This document shows, one piece after another, positions 55,240 to 64,000 of a stretch of DNA of 64,000 bases (within the stretch, counting starts at the first letter, position 1; every line of letters starts with the position of its first letter). The notes below the pieces were generated by a model that saw nothing but the letters and a program-made list of their open reading frames with translations, ran no database searches and was not told where the DNA came from. The position numbers and the translations under genes were made by a program. This DNA is from Rugalucina vietnamica (lineage: Eukaryota; Mollusca; Bivalvia; Lucinida; Lucinidae): positions 65,388,812 to 65,452,811 of the forward strand of contig OZ024870.1 of the NCBI GenBank assembly GCA_964017185.1. Direction: 5' to 3'.

Positions 55240-55520
55240 CAGCAGGATAACATGTCCATGAAATAAATACCCCCTTATACCCCACTTTTTTATAGTAAAT
55301 CTGGGGTATGCAGGGGTATATCTTATTTTCTTATTTTTGCTCCAAAACATAGATTGTGGGTTCTCTTTAGAACCACCTCACTGAGGCAGTTCTAACGTGT
55401 ACCCACAATCTATGCTTTGAGCAAAAATAAGAAAAATATCAAAAATTGTCTACTGAAAATTTTCATTTTTTTACCAACTTTTGAAATCTCTGTATATTGC
55501 ATGGACAGGTTTTCATAATG
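55240..55520 (-). mobile_element. M4 MITE in PPP1R11 intron
   Basis: Full length; ends CAGGATAACATGTCCATG and GGACAGGTTTTCATAATG. Confidence 0.88.
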
Positions 55521-55937
55521 TGAGGTCATAAGAAGAGTAAGAGTAATTTTGGACTTGTAAAAATAGAAGAGAAGCACTCTTATAGTCTATAGTTCTTTGA
55601 AAGGATAAATACAGGCTTGCCTACATCCGATCCTATGGTGCCCATATATGCTTAGAAATGTTATATTGTTACTCATCTAAATCTTTATAATATGTGTATA
55701 TATGTTGTCATGAAATTTCTAATAAATGAATAAATATTCTATGGTTGATAATACATGTATTATGTACACATTGTAGGTCTTAGAGATTAAGCAAGCTGCA
55801 ATACATTGTATTTTTTTCAGCTGTAAAAATAGAAAATTTCATTAGAGAAATTGCCGTAATGGCCATCATTCGATGTTTTTTTTACATTTTTCTTTTTTTT
55901 TTCTAGTTAAGAACTAGAAAATGTGTTTATGAAACAC
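55521..55937. other. PPP1R11 intron, no gene
   Basis: AT-rich. The only structure is TTCTAGTTAAGAACTAGAAA at 55900-55920 next to the P-B element. Confidence 0.5.
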
Positions 55938-56809
55938 TATGCCCCCAACTGGTAAGTCACTTTCAAGATGTAAAAATGTCCAAAAAAGGACTAAGTTCAA
56001 ATTGTAAAAAAAGTGACAAAAATTAATCTGAGGAGTATATCCCAACCACATGCATATCTTCAAAGCATGGCAACAATGTCTGCAAAGTTTCAAAAGTATC
56101 TGTATTAAATTGTACGAGGAGTTGCGCACACAAGGTACCCTCTATCCATTCACTAAAATGCCCGAAAAAATGACTAAGTTCAAATTGTGAAAAAAATGAC
56201 AAAAAATAATCCAAGGATTATATCCAAACCACATGCATATCTTCAGACCATGCCCATAACACATGTAATGTTTTAAATGAATTGGCATGAAACTGTATTG
56301 GCATGAGTTGCGCACACAAGGTACCCACTGTCCATTCACTTTCATTGTGAAAATGCCCGAAAAATGGCCAAGTTCAAATTGTGAAAAAAGTGACAAAAAT
56401 TAATCTGAGGATTATATCCAAACCACATGCATATCTTCAAAGCATGGTCACAACATCTGTAAAGTTTCAAGAGAATCAGAATAAAACTGTAGGAAGAGTT
56501 GCGCACACAAGGTACCCACTATCTACCCAGTATTCACTTTATCAAGAATTAAAAAGGGAAATAACTCTCACAGAATGGGCCCCTAGCCTCTTGAATTTAC
56601 CTGATAGAAAAAATATGGGTCCTCTTAATTTTCATATACAAACTTCATACCAAATTTCAAGATCCTAGCTCTAACGGTTCCTGACCGAAAGCAAAGCGTT
56701 ACTCATGCATCACAGACAGACTGACTGACTGACTGAATCACAGACTGCACTGCACGGACAGACCCAAACCAATATGCCCCCTCAACTTCTTCCGAAGTTG
56801 GGGGGCATA
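55938..56809 (-). mobile_element. P-B element, inverted copy
   Basis: Reverse of the 3835 copy with the same three internal units and hairpin ends (TATGCCCCCTCAACTTC / GAAGTTGGGGGGCATA). Confidence 0.85.
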
Positions 56810-56912
56810 AAAATCAGTATCTTATATGGGCATGTTTTCATAATATTGGGACTTTCCCTCTTTACACTGAAAGGAGGAAGCACCGTATTATAATTTGCAT
56901 AAGGGAAATATA

Positions 56913-56986
56913 TGAGCCGCCCCATGGGAAAACCAACAATCTGCATAGGCAAAAACAAAGGCACAGATCAGCTTCGCGGTAACCGT
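56913..56986 (-). mobile_element. M1 half-copy cut at hairpin apex
   Basis: Runs from TGAGCCGCCCCATGGGA to GCTTCGCGGTAACC and stops at the apex. Confidence 0.82.
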
Positions 56987-57330
56987 AATTTTAGTGTGGG
57001 TAGGTAGGTAGATTTTTTTTTTTTTTTTTTTTTTTGTTTTTTTTGGAAAACAGAAAAATATCTTTATAATTTGATACATTAGTAGATGTATATGGTTCAA
57101 AATAGGATATATTGAAGTTAAAACAGTATAATAAAACATCGTCAGAACATAAAAAAAGGTTTTGGAAAGAATAATTTTGTGAAAATGAATCCTTGTTTTT
57201 AGATTTTTGAAAAAAAAAATATTTTACTCAAAATGGCCATAAATTTTTTTGGGTAGGGCCAATTTTGGCGGGTAGGTAGGAGTACAGCAAACCAACAATT
57301 TTTTATGGTCGGCCTCAGCTATAACTTTGT
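56987..57330. repeat. Element with GGGTAGGTAGGTAG ends
   Basis: Begins GTGGGTAGGTAGGTAGA with a T-run, and has GGGTAGGGCC / GGCGGGTAGGTAGGAGTA near its end. Interrupts M1; identity unknown. Confidence 0.5.
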
Positions 57331-57389
57331 TCTTGTAAATGCTATAACAGAGTTTCTTATGGCACATCTCAGTTACTAAACTTTTAGTG

Positions 57390-57692
57390 TCATGCACCAG
57401 TCATAGGAAATCCCATCGCCCTTGCAGCCAGGAATAGTGAGGCAGGCTTAACTGCAGTGTTTTCACTGCAGAATTTTCCTGTTCTGCCATGGAATAGCAG
57501 CTGTTGTTTCCCCGCCAAAAATTGCTTTGAAACAGGGCTTTTGGCACAGCGTTTATCAAAATATTGTCCCCGTAGTGTGGGGCACCTACATAGGCTTTGG
57601 CAAGAGAAAAGTAAATATCTCCACCCCCCCCCCCCCCATACACACACACACACATCCCAGATGGATGTGGTTGAAAATGACTGGTGCATAAC
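57390..57692. mobile_element. M6 element, diverged
   Basis: Ends CATGCACCAGTCATAGG and GAAAATGACTGGTGCATAA; C-run and (CA)n at 57621-57652. ORFs of 96-99 codons here are by-products. Confidence 0.75.
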
Positions 57693-57696
57693 ATCA

Positions 57697-57906
57697 CAAA
57701 AGCATGTTCATGTAATGTATACCCCCTTGAACCCTACTTTTATATAACATAACTGGGATATGGAGGGTTATAACTATTTTTCTTACTTTTGCCCCAACAC
57801 ATAGATTGTGGATACTCGTTTCCCACGTTAATCTATGTTTTGAGTGAAAATAAGAAAAACATCAAATTATTTCTACTGAAAATTTTTAATTCTTAAAACT
57901 TAATAA
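57697..57906 (-). mobile_element. M4, shortened hairpin
   Basis: Keeps GTATACCCCCTTGAACCC and CATAGATTGTGGATACTCG; the apex is reduced to TTTCCCACG. Confidence 0.7.
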
Positions 57907-57910
57907 AAAT

Positions 57911-58159
57911 CTGGAGCCAGTTGTTCAAAGCATCGTTAGCTTAACGATATCGTTAAGACATAAATTTGTTAAGCAAATATCAGCTAAAGTAACAAATACA
58001 CTGTTATTTTTTGTTGAAAAAATGTGAGAATCCTTTGCAGCGCAAAGGATTCTCACATTTTTTCAACAAAAAATAACAGTGTATTTGTAATATTAATGTT
58101 TGAAATTTTAACGAAACGTTAACTAAGGACGTCGTTAAGTTTTGAACAACTGGGCCCTG
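57911..58159. mobile_element. M3 MITE, twin of 11815
   Basis: 249 bp, same length as and almost identical to the 11815 copy; apex TTTGCAGCGCAAA. Ends 36 bp from the PPP1R11 central exon donor. Confidence 0.9.
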
Positions 58160-58194
58160 AATATTACATAGATGTGTTTTCCTAATGATCTTAC

Positions 58195-58309
58195 ATTTTG
58201 ATTTCTTTTTATTCATATTTTCATTATCCACCGTCTCTGTCGTCCACTTCACTTTCTTGTCATTCTTCGGCTTCTTTAACTTCAATGTCACTCTCGGACT
58301 TGCAGATCG
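58195..58309 (-). CDS. PPP1R11: PPP1R11 central exon
   Basis: The - strand frame reads RSASPRVTLKLKKPKNDKKV, then KWTTETVDNENMNKKKSK. It carries the PP1-docking region K-V-x-W (KKVKW, an RVxF-type motif) followed by T-x-x-T-V-D-N-E-x-M, which is almost invariant in PPP1R11. Acceptor TTTCAAG; donor AAAT|GTAAGA; exit phase joins perfectly to the exon ending at 54680. The N-terminal exon (usually Thr/Val-rich) was not found with confidence. Confidence 0.9.
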
Positions 58310-58329
58310 CTTGAAAGAAAAAAAAAAAA

Positions 58330-58565
58330 TGAGACTGTGCATGAGAAAACCAACAATTTGGGTTCAGACCAGGTCTGACACAAACCGGGCTGTACAGTCA
58401 CAGAAGATGGCTAGAAACTTGAAATTTTGGATTTAGATAGCAGAGGATTTGTACAATCCGTGTAGTGAAAACAAAGGCGCTGATCAGCTTCGCGGCTACT
58501 GCGAAGCTGATCTGCGTCTTTGTTTTCGCATATGCAGACTGTTGGTTTTACCACGTGGCGGCTCA
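58330..58565 (+). mobile_element. M1 MITE upstream of PPP1R11 exon acceptor
   Basis: Full length, AA/AA flanks. On the - strand it ends about 20 bases before the acceptor of the exon starting at 58309. Confidence 0.9.
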
Positions 58566-58575
58566 AATAAGTTCA

Positions 58576-58812
58576 TATGAGTGGTGTTAAGAGAAATGCT
58601 GTCTTTGGGGTCTTACACCAGACCTGATACAATTTGGCTTATACATCCACAGAAGAAAGCTAGAAACTTGAAATTTCGGGTACATGTAAAGTAGAGGAGG
58701 CAATGCACTATCAGTGTAGTTAAAACACAGGCGCTGATCAGCTGTGCAGTTACTGTACACCTGATCTGTGTCTTTGTTTTCACATATGCAAAGATCTGGT
58801 TTTTTGTCTCCA
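58576..58812 (+). mobile_element. M1 MITE, diverged
   Basis: Stem GGCGCTGATCAGCTGTGCAG; TIRs poor. Confidence 0.78.
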
Positions 58813-58960
58813 AAGGACAGGTCAACAACAGTGAAGAAGCCGAGCGTGGGTATGCCTTACATTCGGGGAACATCTGAGGTCTTCAGATGCTCTCCATGTA
58901 ATACTCAACAGAGGTGTTTGGAGTACTTGGCAGATACAGATAATTACTGGTCATTTGCCC
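58813..58960 (+). pseudogene. Possible Penelope-like/retroelement protein scrap
   Basis: The + frame reads TVKKPSVGMPYIRGTSEVFR. The P-Y-I-(K/R)-G-x-S-E motif recalls the segment before the GIY-YIG domain of Penelope-like elements. Short and unsupported by a second motif. Confidence 0.3.
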
Positions 58961-59639
58961 ATTTTTTCGTGTCAAAGAAACATATTATTTTTTTAAGAAC
59001 CAACCTTTATATTTAAATGAATTTCTTCAAAATATTTAAATAAGACATATTACAGTACAAATAAGGCCAGAATTGTCTGCCATATACATTTGTACTTTCA
59101 ATTTTCTACCAAAATGTCTGCACACATCAGTGTGATTTTCTTTTTAAACTGACCAGTAACAACATTTCTACGTCAAATATTGGCCAATGACTAACTGAGG
59201 CTGTTAAACTGGTTACCTAGATGCAGACCTTCAGCTCTTGTTTACAATCTACATGTACAATTTACACGGTAGCACACAGCTTCAGTTCCTTGTATACTTA
59301 CTTTTACTTAGTACGGAAAAAATTCTTGCTTTACACAACACCATTTTAACCACAAAAATAACTGTGAAAAATGAAATCCTGCTCACCTACAATCTGCAAT
59401 CCTTGCATTGAAGACCATGTCTGGTTGAAGAGATATTAAATTTTGTCTCTAGATGATGTTTCATAAAAAAATTATCTGATTTAATATCTGTTAGATTTAC
59501 CCACTCAGCTTACGCATTTGCAGGGTTTTTTTCAGTCGCTGGGCTACACCATGCCATCAAGGTCTAATCTGGAGGCACTCACCACGTGCCATCGTTTTTT
59601 GTTCAATCAGAAATTATGATAAAAGAGAGCAGGGAAATT
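58961..59639. other. Non-coding interval
   Basis: AT-rich; no frame, repeat or RNA gene recognised. Confidence 0.5.
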
Positions 59640-60275
59640 AGTCTCTCACAAGAGATGCCAACTTGGACACACAGTCATCAGACATTTCAGCAGAGACAAT
59701 AAGAGAATCAGGGAGGTCATTCCAGTCCCTGATCTGTGGAAAGAAACTACTTTTGTATGCTTCTTGGCTAGCTGAAGGTATCTGAAAAGCCAAAGAGTGT
59801 TGATTTCTACAATGCCTATTCTTTGGGATAAGGTCATCTGTGGGTATTCTGGCTTTACCCTTTAGACTTTTGTATATGTATAGCAATATAAGTCTGCTAT
59901 CCTTCCTATTCCCATTTCAGTTGACCTAAAATACCAGTCATGCTCCCAGTTTCAAAAACATAATTTCCAGTCATAAACCTTGCCGCATGATTTTGGACCT
60001 TTTCCAGTTCTTCCTGGAGGCCATGAGTGTGAGGGTCCCAAACTGAGCTTCCATATTCCGGCCGTACCAGTCCTTTATAAGCTGCTTCTTTCACATCTGG
60101 GGGACAAGAATACAAATTTCTCCTCAAGAATCCGAGAGTTCTGTTAGCCTTTGTTCAAACATTGGAAATATGAGTATTCCATTTCAAATCATTTGTGATA
60201 GTTACACCCAGGTATTTTATGCTTTCAATGTTTTCCAGTGCATCGCCCTCAAGGGTGTAGTTAGCCTGTATCTAG
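59640..60275 (-). pseudogene. Jockey-like non-LTR retrotransposon, RT C-terminal fragment
   Basis: The - strand encodes NYTLEGDALENIESIKYLGV, ...LKWNTHI, RRNLYSCPPDVKEAAYKGLV, YGSSVWDPHTHGLQEELEKV, QNHAARFMTGNY, ETGSMTGILGQLKWES, and after a break KGKARIPTDDLIPKNRHCRN through DWNDLPDSLI. These are typical of the region after the catalytic reverse transcriptase core in jockey/CR1-type LINEs (YLGV, VWDPH, RAARF, RDWNxLP). A stop at the equivalent of a Cys codon, a missing VL before EYGSS and frame changes show it is dead. Catalytic domains are absent. Confidence 0.88.
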
Positions 60276-60428
60276 TGATATCGGAGATTTGCCCAAAATT
60301 TAAAAAATCAATAACATAAGCTCACCAGTAGATGCAGGAGATCATTTGGAACAAGATGCAGTTTGAATTTTGAAAATCCATGGAAAAATGAAAAAGTTAT
60401 TGAATTTTAAAAACGTGCAATCGTTTAC

Positions 60429-60536
60429 CTTTTCTGCCATTTTATCGATCAATGACAGCTGGTACCCGGCATTTTTGATGCGCCACATGTATTTGGAATG
60501 GAGACAGTGGGTGTCTTTGACCTTCTTGCGGGACAT
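60429..60536 (-). CDS. Possible first coding exon of an unidentified gene
   Basis: On the - strand an ATG at 60536, with an in-frame TAA two codons upstream, opens MSRKKVKDTHCLHSKYMWRI, then KNAGYQLSLIDKMAEK, followed by AAG|GTAAACG, a good donor. The composition is protein-like and phase 0 would join either to a new gene or to the PPP1R11 exon at 58309. I do not recognise the product, and it does not look like a normal PPP1R11 N-terminus apart from the trailing MAEK. Unproven without transcript evidence. Confidence 0.4.
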
Positions 60537-60539
60537 GTG

Positions 60540-62606
60540 CGCTTAGGTTAAAAATAGAAATTTCAGCATGATGTCATTGTTGCGGGCGTTCACGAACGCC
60601 CGCATATATATACGTTGATGCAAACACACATCAATCCGGAAATGATGGCAATTAGACCGATCCCACTGTTGCTCCCACATCATCATAAGTCAGTACCTGG
60701 CGAAAAACGAGTAGGGAACCAACCATAATGATACATGCTAAGAAAAAAAATAAGATCGTGAACGAATTATTTCGGAATTAGACCGAACCCATCATTGTTT
60801 CCGCGTCTTCATCCACAAGTCCACAGATGGCGAATAATGAGTGGGGAACCAAATCAGCTGTTCCAAGAATTGAACATAATGGCAATTGATTCCATGTGTT
60901 AACATTATTATTGTAAAAGATGATAAAAAAATAATCCAAAATTACTGTTTTGATTTAAAAAAGGCCATTTAAAAGTTTTACTTTGAATGGTCAGAAAACC
61001 ATTGCTATCTTGAAGCCCAACATATTTTGATAAAATGATACTTATTTATTTGGAGTTTTTCTGATGATTTTAAAAGCGAAGCATAGTAAGGTCTATCTAT
61101 GCTGCGAAGATGAAGTTAGCGGAAGCGGGTCAACTCGGCCTGATACCAACTCGGCTCCTGAGTCAACTCGGTCCTGTGTCTACTTGGCCGGGTCAACTCG
61201 GTCTGGTATTGTTTAAGGTAATATGATGTTGTGCGTGTTTTTGGCACGCATAATTTGTCACAATTGTCAGAAACCTATAAAAAGTTAAAACCCAGCAATT
61301 CATTTTCTAAGTGCGGGAATTTGGGCCAAATGCCTATGTGTATAATAATTTTTGATATCATAATGAGTAAATTATGCTACAATTCTGAGAATTTACTGGG
61401 CAGCTGTGCTGTGAGTTGATCAATGAAACATGAAAAAGTGTCACAACCCTCAACATTTTGGATAGTGGAATTTGGAAATCAGAGTTTCCGTTCTTACTTT
61501 GTTGTATTCAGGCATCCTGAACCTTCTTTCGAACTATTATGTTTGCCCTTGTTAAGTCTACATCTTTCCCGCTTGGTGTCTGGATTGGGATTTTAAATTT
61601 AATTGTGTCCATTCCTGTGCTCTCTTTTTTACTTGTTCTAATATTTGACTATCCATTTTTTTTCTGCACACCAGGAACCAGGAATTAAAGCACATATGTT
61701 GAATAGGGTCAGCTTTCATCAACGCCCGCAAGCTTTTTGAAAAAGCTAATACTTGTTTGAATATTATAAGACTATTTGGATTACTTTTGTCCACTTTTCT
61801 TTTTCCAAAATAAGGAATTTCCATATCTAAAAATAGGCAATTTTCAATCCAATGGCATCCATTGTAATAAAATGCCAGGATGAAAAATTTGCATATCAGG
61901 TTAAAGATTGGCCATTTATCTAAAAATACCCATCAAGATATTTAAAGAAAACCAATCAGATGTAAAATAACAAATGATCAAGAAAGTCACCTGCAAGCCA
62001 AGCAAAGTGAAATTCAATGGCGGCCATGTTTGTCTCCGAAAATCCGGGTCATGTTCCACTGACCAAAATATACATAAAATCAATAAACTGAAATTATTTC
62101 AATGTCTTATTTATAAGTTTAAACATTTTTCTTTCATTTGGTATCAATTTATTTTGATTTTGATGGATTTGAATAAAAATATAATGCTTTGAAAATGTAT
62201 CATTTTACATTGTGCCAGAAGGCATTATCAGAAAACTGTCAAACCGCCGATATCACTACTGCATCTTACTGGACATTTGCTGCTGTATGTTGGTAACATT
62301 GGTACCAATGGTATTACCAATGATACCAGTGGTAAAACCTTGAACGGAATTTGTCTACCAATGGTACCATTTTTACAATTGGTAAAAACTACGAACGCAC
62401 GCATTATTGTCTTAATTTCAATTTGTCAACTGGTAGAACACTTGTAGCCTGGCTCCAGGCCTTGAGTTTTAGCAAAGGTGAATAATTCTTACTTGACTCT
62501 TACTTGACCCCTTTTCTGATAATATAATCTCCCCTACTAGTCAGAAACTCAAGTTGGGCCAGTTAGAAATTTTTGCCACTCAGTACTTTTTTTTTCTTTT
62601 AATATA

Positions 62607-62637
<31 letters not shown>

Positions 62638-62670
62638 CAGTAACGACTGGAGCCAGTCTAGAACGACACT
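60540..62670. other. Mostly unassigned interval
   Basis: Contains GCGGGCGTTC/GAACGCCCGC (60574-60603), CAACTCGG repeats at 61125-61205 (GGTCAACTCGGCC words), an ACCAATGGTACCA-word cluster at 62290-62380 and a poly-A run at 62609-62637. No gene apart from the doubtful frame at 61558-61824. Confidence 0.5.
61558..61824 (-). other. Unrecognised 88-codon reading frame
   Basis: A - strand frame starting MEIPYFGKRK and ending SRHQAGKM. It is preceded by a plausible acceptor (CTATTTTTAG). The composition is protein-like (charged, helix-prone), but I recognise no domain. It could be a relic of a mobile element or an exon; the chance of noise is substantial. Confidence 0.2.
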
Positions 62671-63294
62671 GGCTATCCGCACGACGGTCGTGCCGATAAC
62701 GCCGCTTATCTGCACGACCGTCGTGCGGATAAGCGGCGTTATCGGCACGACAGGGAAATCGATTTCCAAATGTTAAACATGTTTAGACATTGATACATTT
62801 AAGTTACAAAATATATTACACTGGCTTCAAAACTGAAAAAGAATATTACACATGCAGGATTTTTTACTTTTTAATCAACAAAATTGTTACTTTGCTGAAA
62901 TTGGCTTACCTGTAAATTTACCTGTAAAAATCAGTCATGCATATGCGTAAATGAGAAAGTAATTATCGTTACCTGAATAATAAAATTATGTGGTAATCCA
63001 AAAGAATAAACAACCTTTGATTTTAACAATGGAGTATGGAAACATTTCAGTAACACAATTAGAAAAATACATTGATTATATTTTTATCCGCTGTTACAAA
63101 TCTACTGAGATTCAGTTTACATCAGCTAGATTAATCAAGTCAAACTAGTTTTCTTATTCATGATTAACAAAAATGTTTAAGCATTGCCGATAGCATTGGC
63201 TATCCGCATGACAGTCGGGCCGATAACGCCGCTTATCGGCACGACCGTCGTGCGGATAACGCCGCTTAACGGCACGACCGTCGTGCGGATAGCC
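62671..63294. mobile_element. GC-palindrome bounded element
   Basis: Left module 62671-62752 and right module 63185-63294 are chains of CGGCACGACCGTCGTGC and GGATAACGCCGCTTATC palindromes in an otherwise AT-rich 0.4-kb interior. The outermost ends are inverted: GGCTATCCGCACGACGG and CCGTCGTGCGGATAGCC. Confidence 0.8.
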
Positions 63295-63302
63295 TCAACC
63301 GT

Positions 63303-63780
63303 CTAGGGCAGAGACCTCTAATTATCGTTCCCATAGACTCCCATTGTAATTTGCCCCAAAACAAGACCCATTCCTAGGCTTCACAGCTTATAGTGGACCC
63401 CGACACATTCAGCAGACGAGAGATCGCCCCAGGCCGTGTACAAGTGCAGCACAAAAATAGGGGGTTAGCCAGCATTCAAGGACGGTACTTTTCGCTGTTT
63501 AGGGACACCCCAAAATCGCTCAACAATGAAAAAATAATTATTCAAAAATAACTACATCCGCAATTTGGCCATAGCATGGCAAAACAGCAGCCGATTAAAT
63601 AGAAGTATATAGCAAAATATTCAAGAACGACTATACTATCATGTGACAAAAGACGTTTGATAGATACGCATTTATGACCAATGGTAGGTGGCGTTACATC
63701 TTAAATTTGCCGCGGTAGATCTGCCCACACTTCGGGCCAATCACAGGCAATGTTACATTTACTGGTCTCTGTCCTAAAGA
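63303..63780. mobile_element. Inverted-repeat element, ~478 bp
   Basis: Ends CTAGGGCAGAGACC and GGTCTCTGTCCTAAAG; interior non-coding. Begins eight bases after the GC-palindrome element. Confidence 0.6.
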
Positions 63781-64000
63781 CACCCATTATTTCGTTTATT
63801 TTGACGAGATATTGCAATTATACAATGAAGGGAGCTCTTACAATAACAACGATGCTGTTTGATGCTTGGTTAAACGTATCATAGTCTTGGAGCTATTCAA
63901 AAAGTCAACCGACCCCCTACTTCAATAAGTCCAAAATAAGACAAATTTGCCTCTCTACATGGTAAAGATACAGCCACTGAATTAATTCAAAGCATTGGCG
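63781..64000. other. Window end, nothing recognised
   Basis: No frame or repeat identified. Confidence 0.5.

Noticed and set aside
57390-57747. 96-99-codon frames around 57400-57750
   Set aside because: They run through the C-run and (CA)n of an M6 element on both strands and match no family.

Overview
The window looks like animal genomic DNA, most likely from a bivalve mollusc. Coding exons are short and phased with GT..AG introns. The intergenic and intronic DNA is packed with small inverted-repeat transposons, tRNA-derived SINEs, and elements with tandem-repeat cores of the kind described in bivalves (pearl/HINE-like). The species call is an inference; only the sequence was used.

Two protein-coding genes are recognisable. 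(1) NDOR1 (NADPH-dependent diflavin oxidoreductase 1) lies on the + strand. Twelve exons between 2133 and 33076 encode about 485 residues, from the end of the FMN (flavodoxin) domain through the FAD and NADPH domains to the stop. Roughly the first hundred residues lie upstream of the window. (2) PPP1R11 (protein phosphatase 1 inhibitor-3) lies on the - strand. Its central exon (58195-58309) and last exon (54526-54680) are present; the first exon was not securely found. A possible first exon of an unknown or related - strand gene is at 60429-60536. A decayed jockey-like retrotransposon 3' end sits at 59640-60275 (-).

Everything else is repeats, layered by nested insertion. About 40 copies of one hairpin MITE (called M1 here: ~236 bp, ends TGAGCC/GGCTCA, central near-perfect stem with TGATCAGC) are scattered on both strands, several within 8-25 bases of NDOR1 splice sites. 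At least eight further inverted-repeat families (M2-M9) and four tandem-core families (called P-A to P-D) are present. Three very large inverted-repeat elements stand out: 15430-21047, 25005-31417 and 37709-43357. Two of them split M1 copies whose halves can be rejoined exactly, which gives 3-bp target duplications. They have long terminal inverted repeats (0.25-0.53 kb), no transposase ORF, and cores holding satellites and further insertions. I regard this group as the best candidate for an undescribed element class.

Two gene-structure oddities deserve attention. The 3' end of one NDOR1 exon, together with its 5' splice site, has been amplified into a 52-bp x ~18 tandem array. The last exon of PPP1R11 is followed upstream in its intron by three decayed tandem copies of itself.

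Layout: 1-2100 MITEs and a SINE fragment; 2133-33076 NDOR1 with TE-filled introns; 33-37.6 kb MITEs and a 400-bp inverted repeat; 37.7-43.4 kb large inverted-repeat element; 43.4-50.4 kb P-C and P-D tandem elements; 50.4-54.2 kb M1 cluster; 54.5-58.3 kb PPP1R11; 58.3-64 kb mostly non-coding, with a retroelement fragment and GC-rich palindromic modules.
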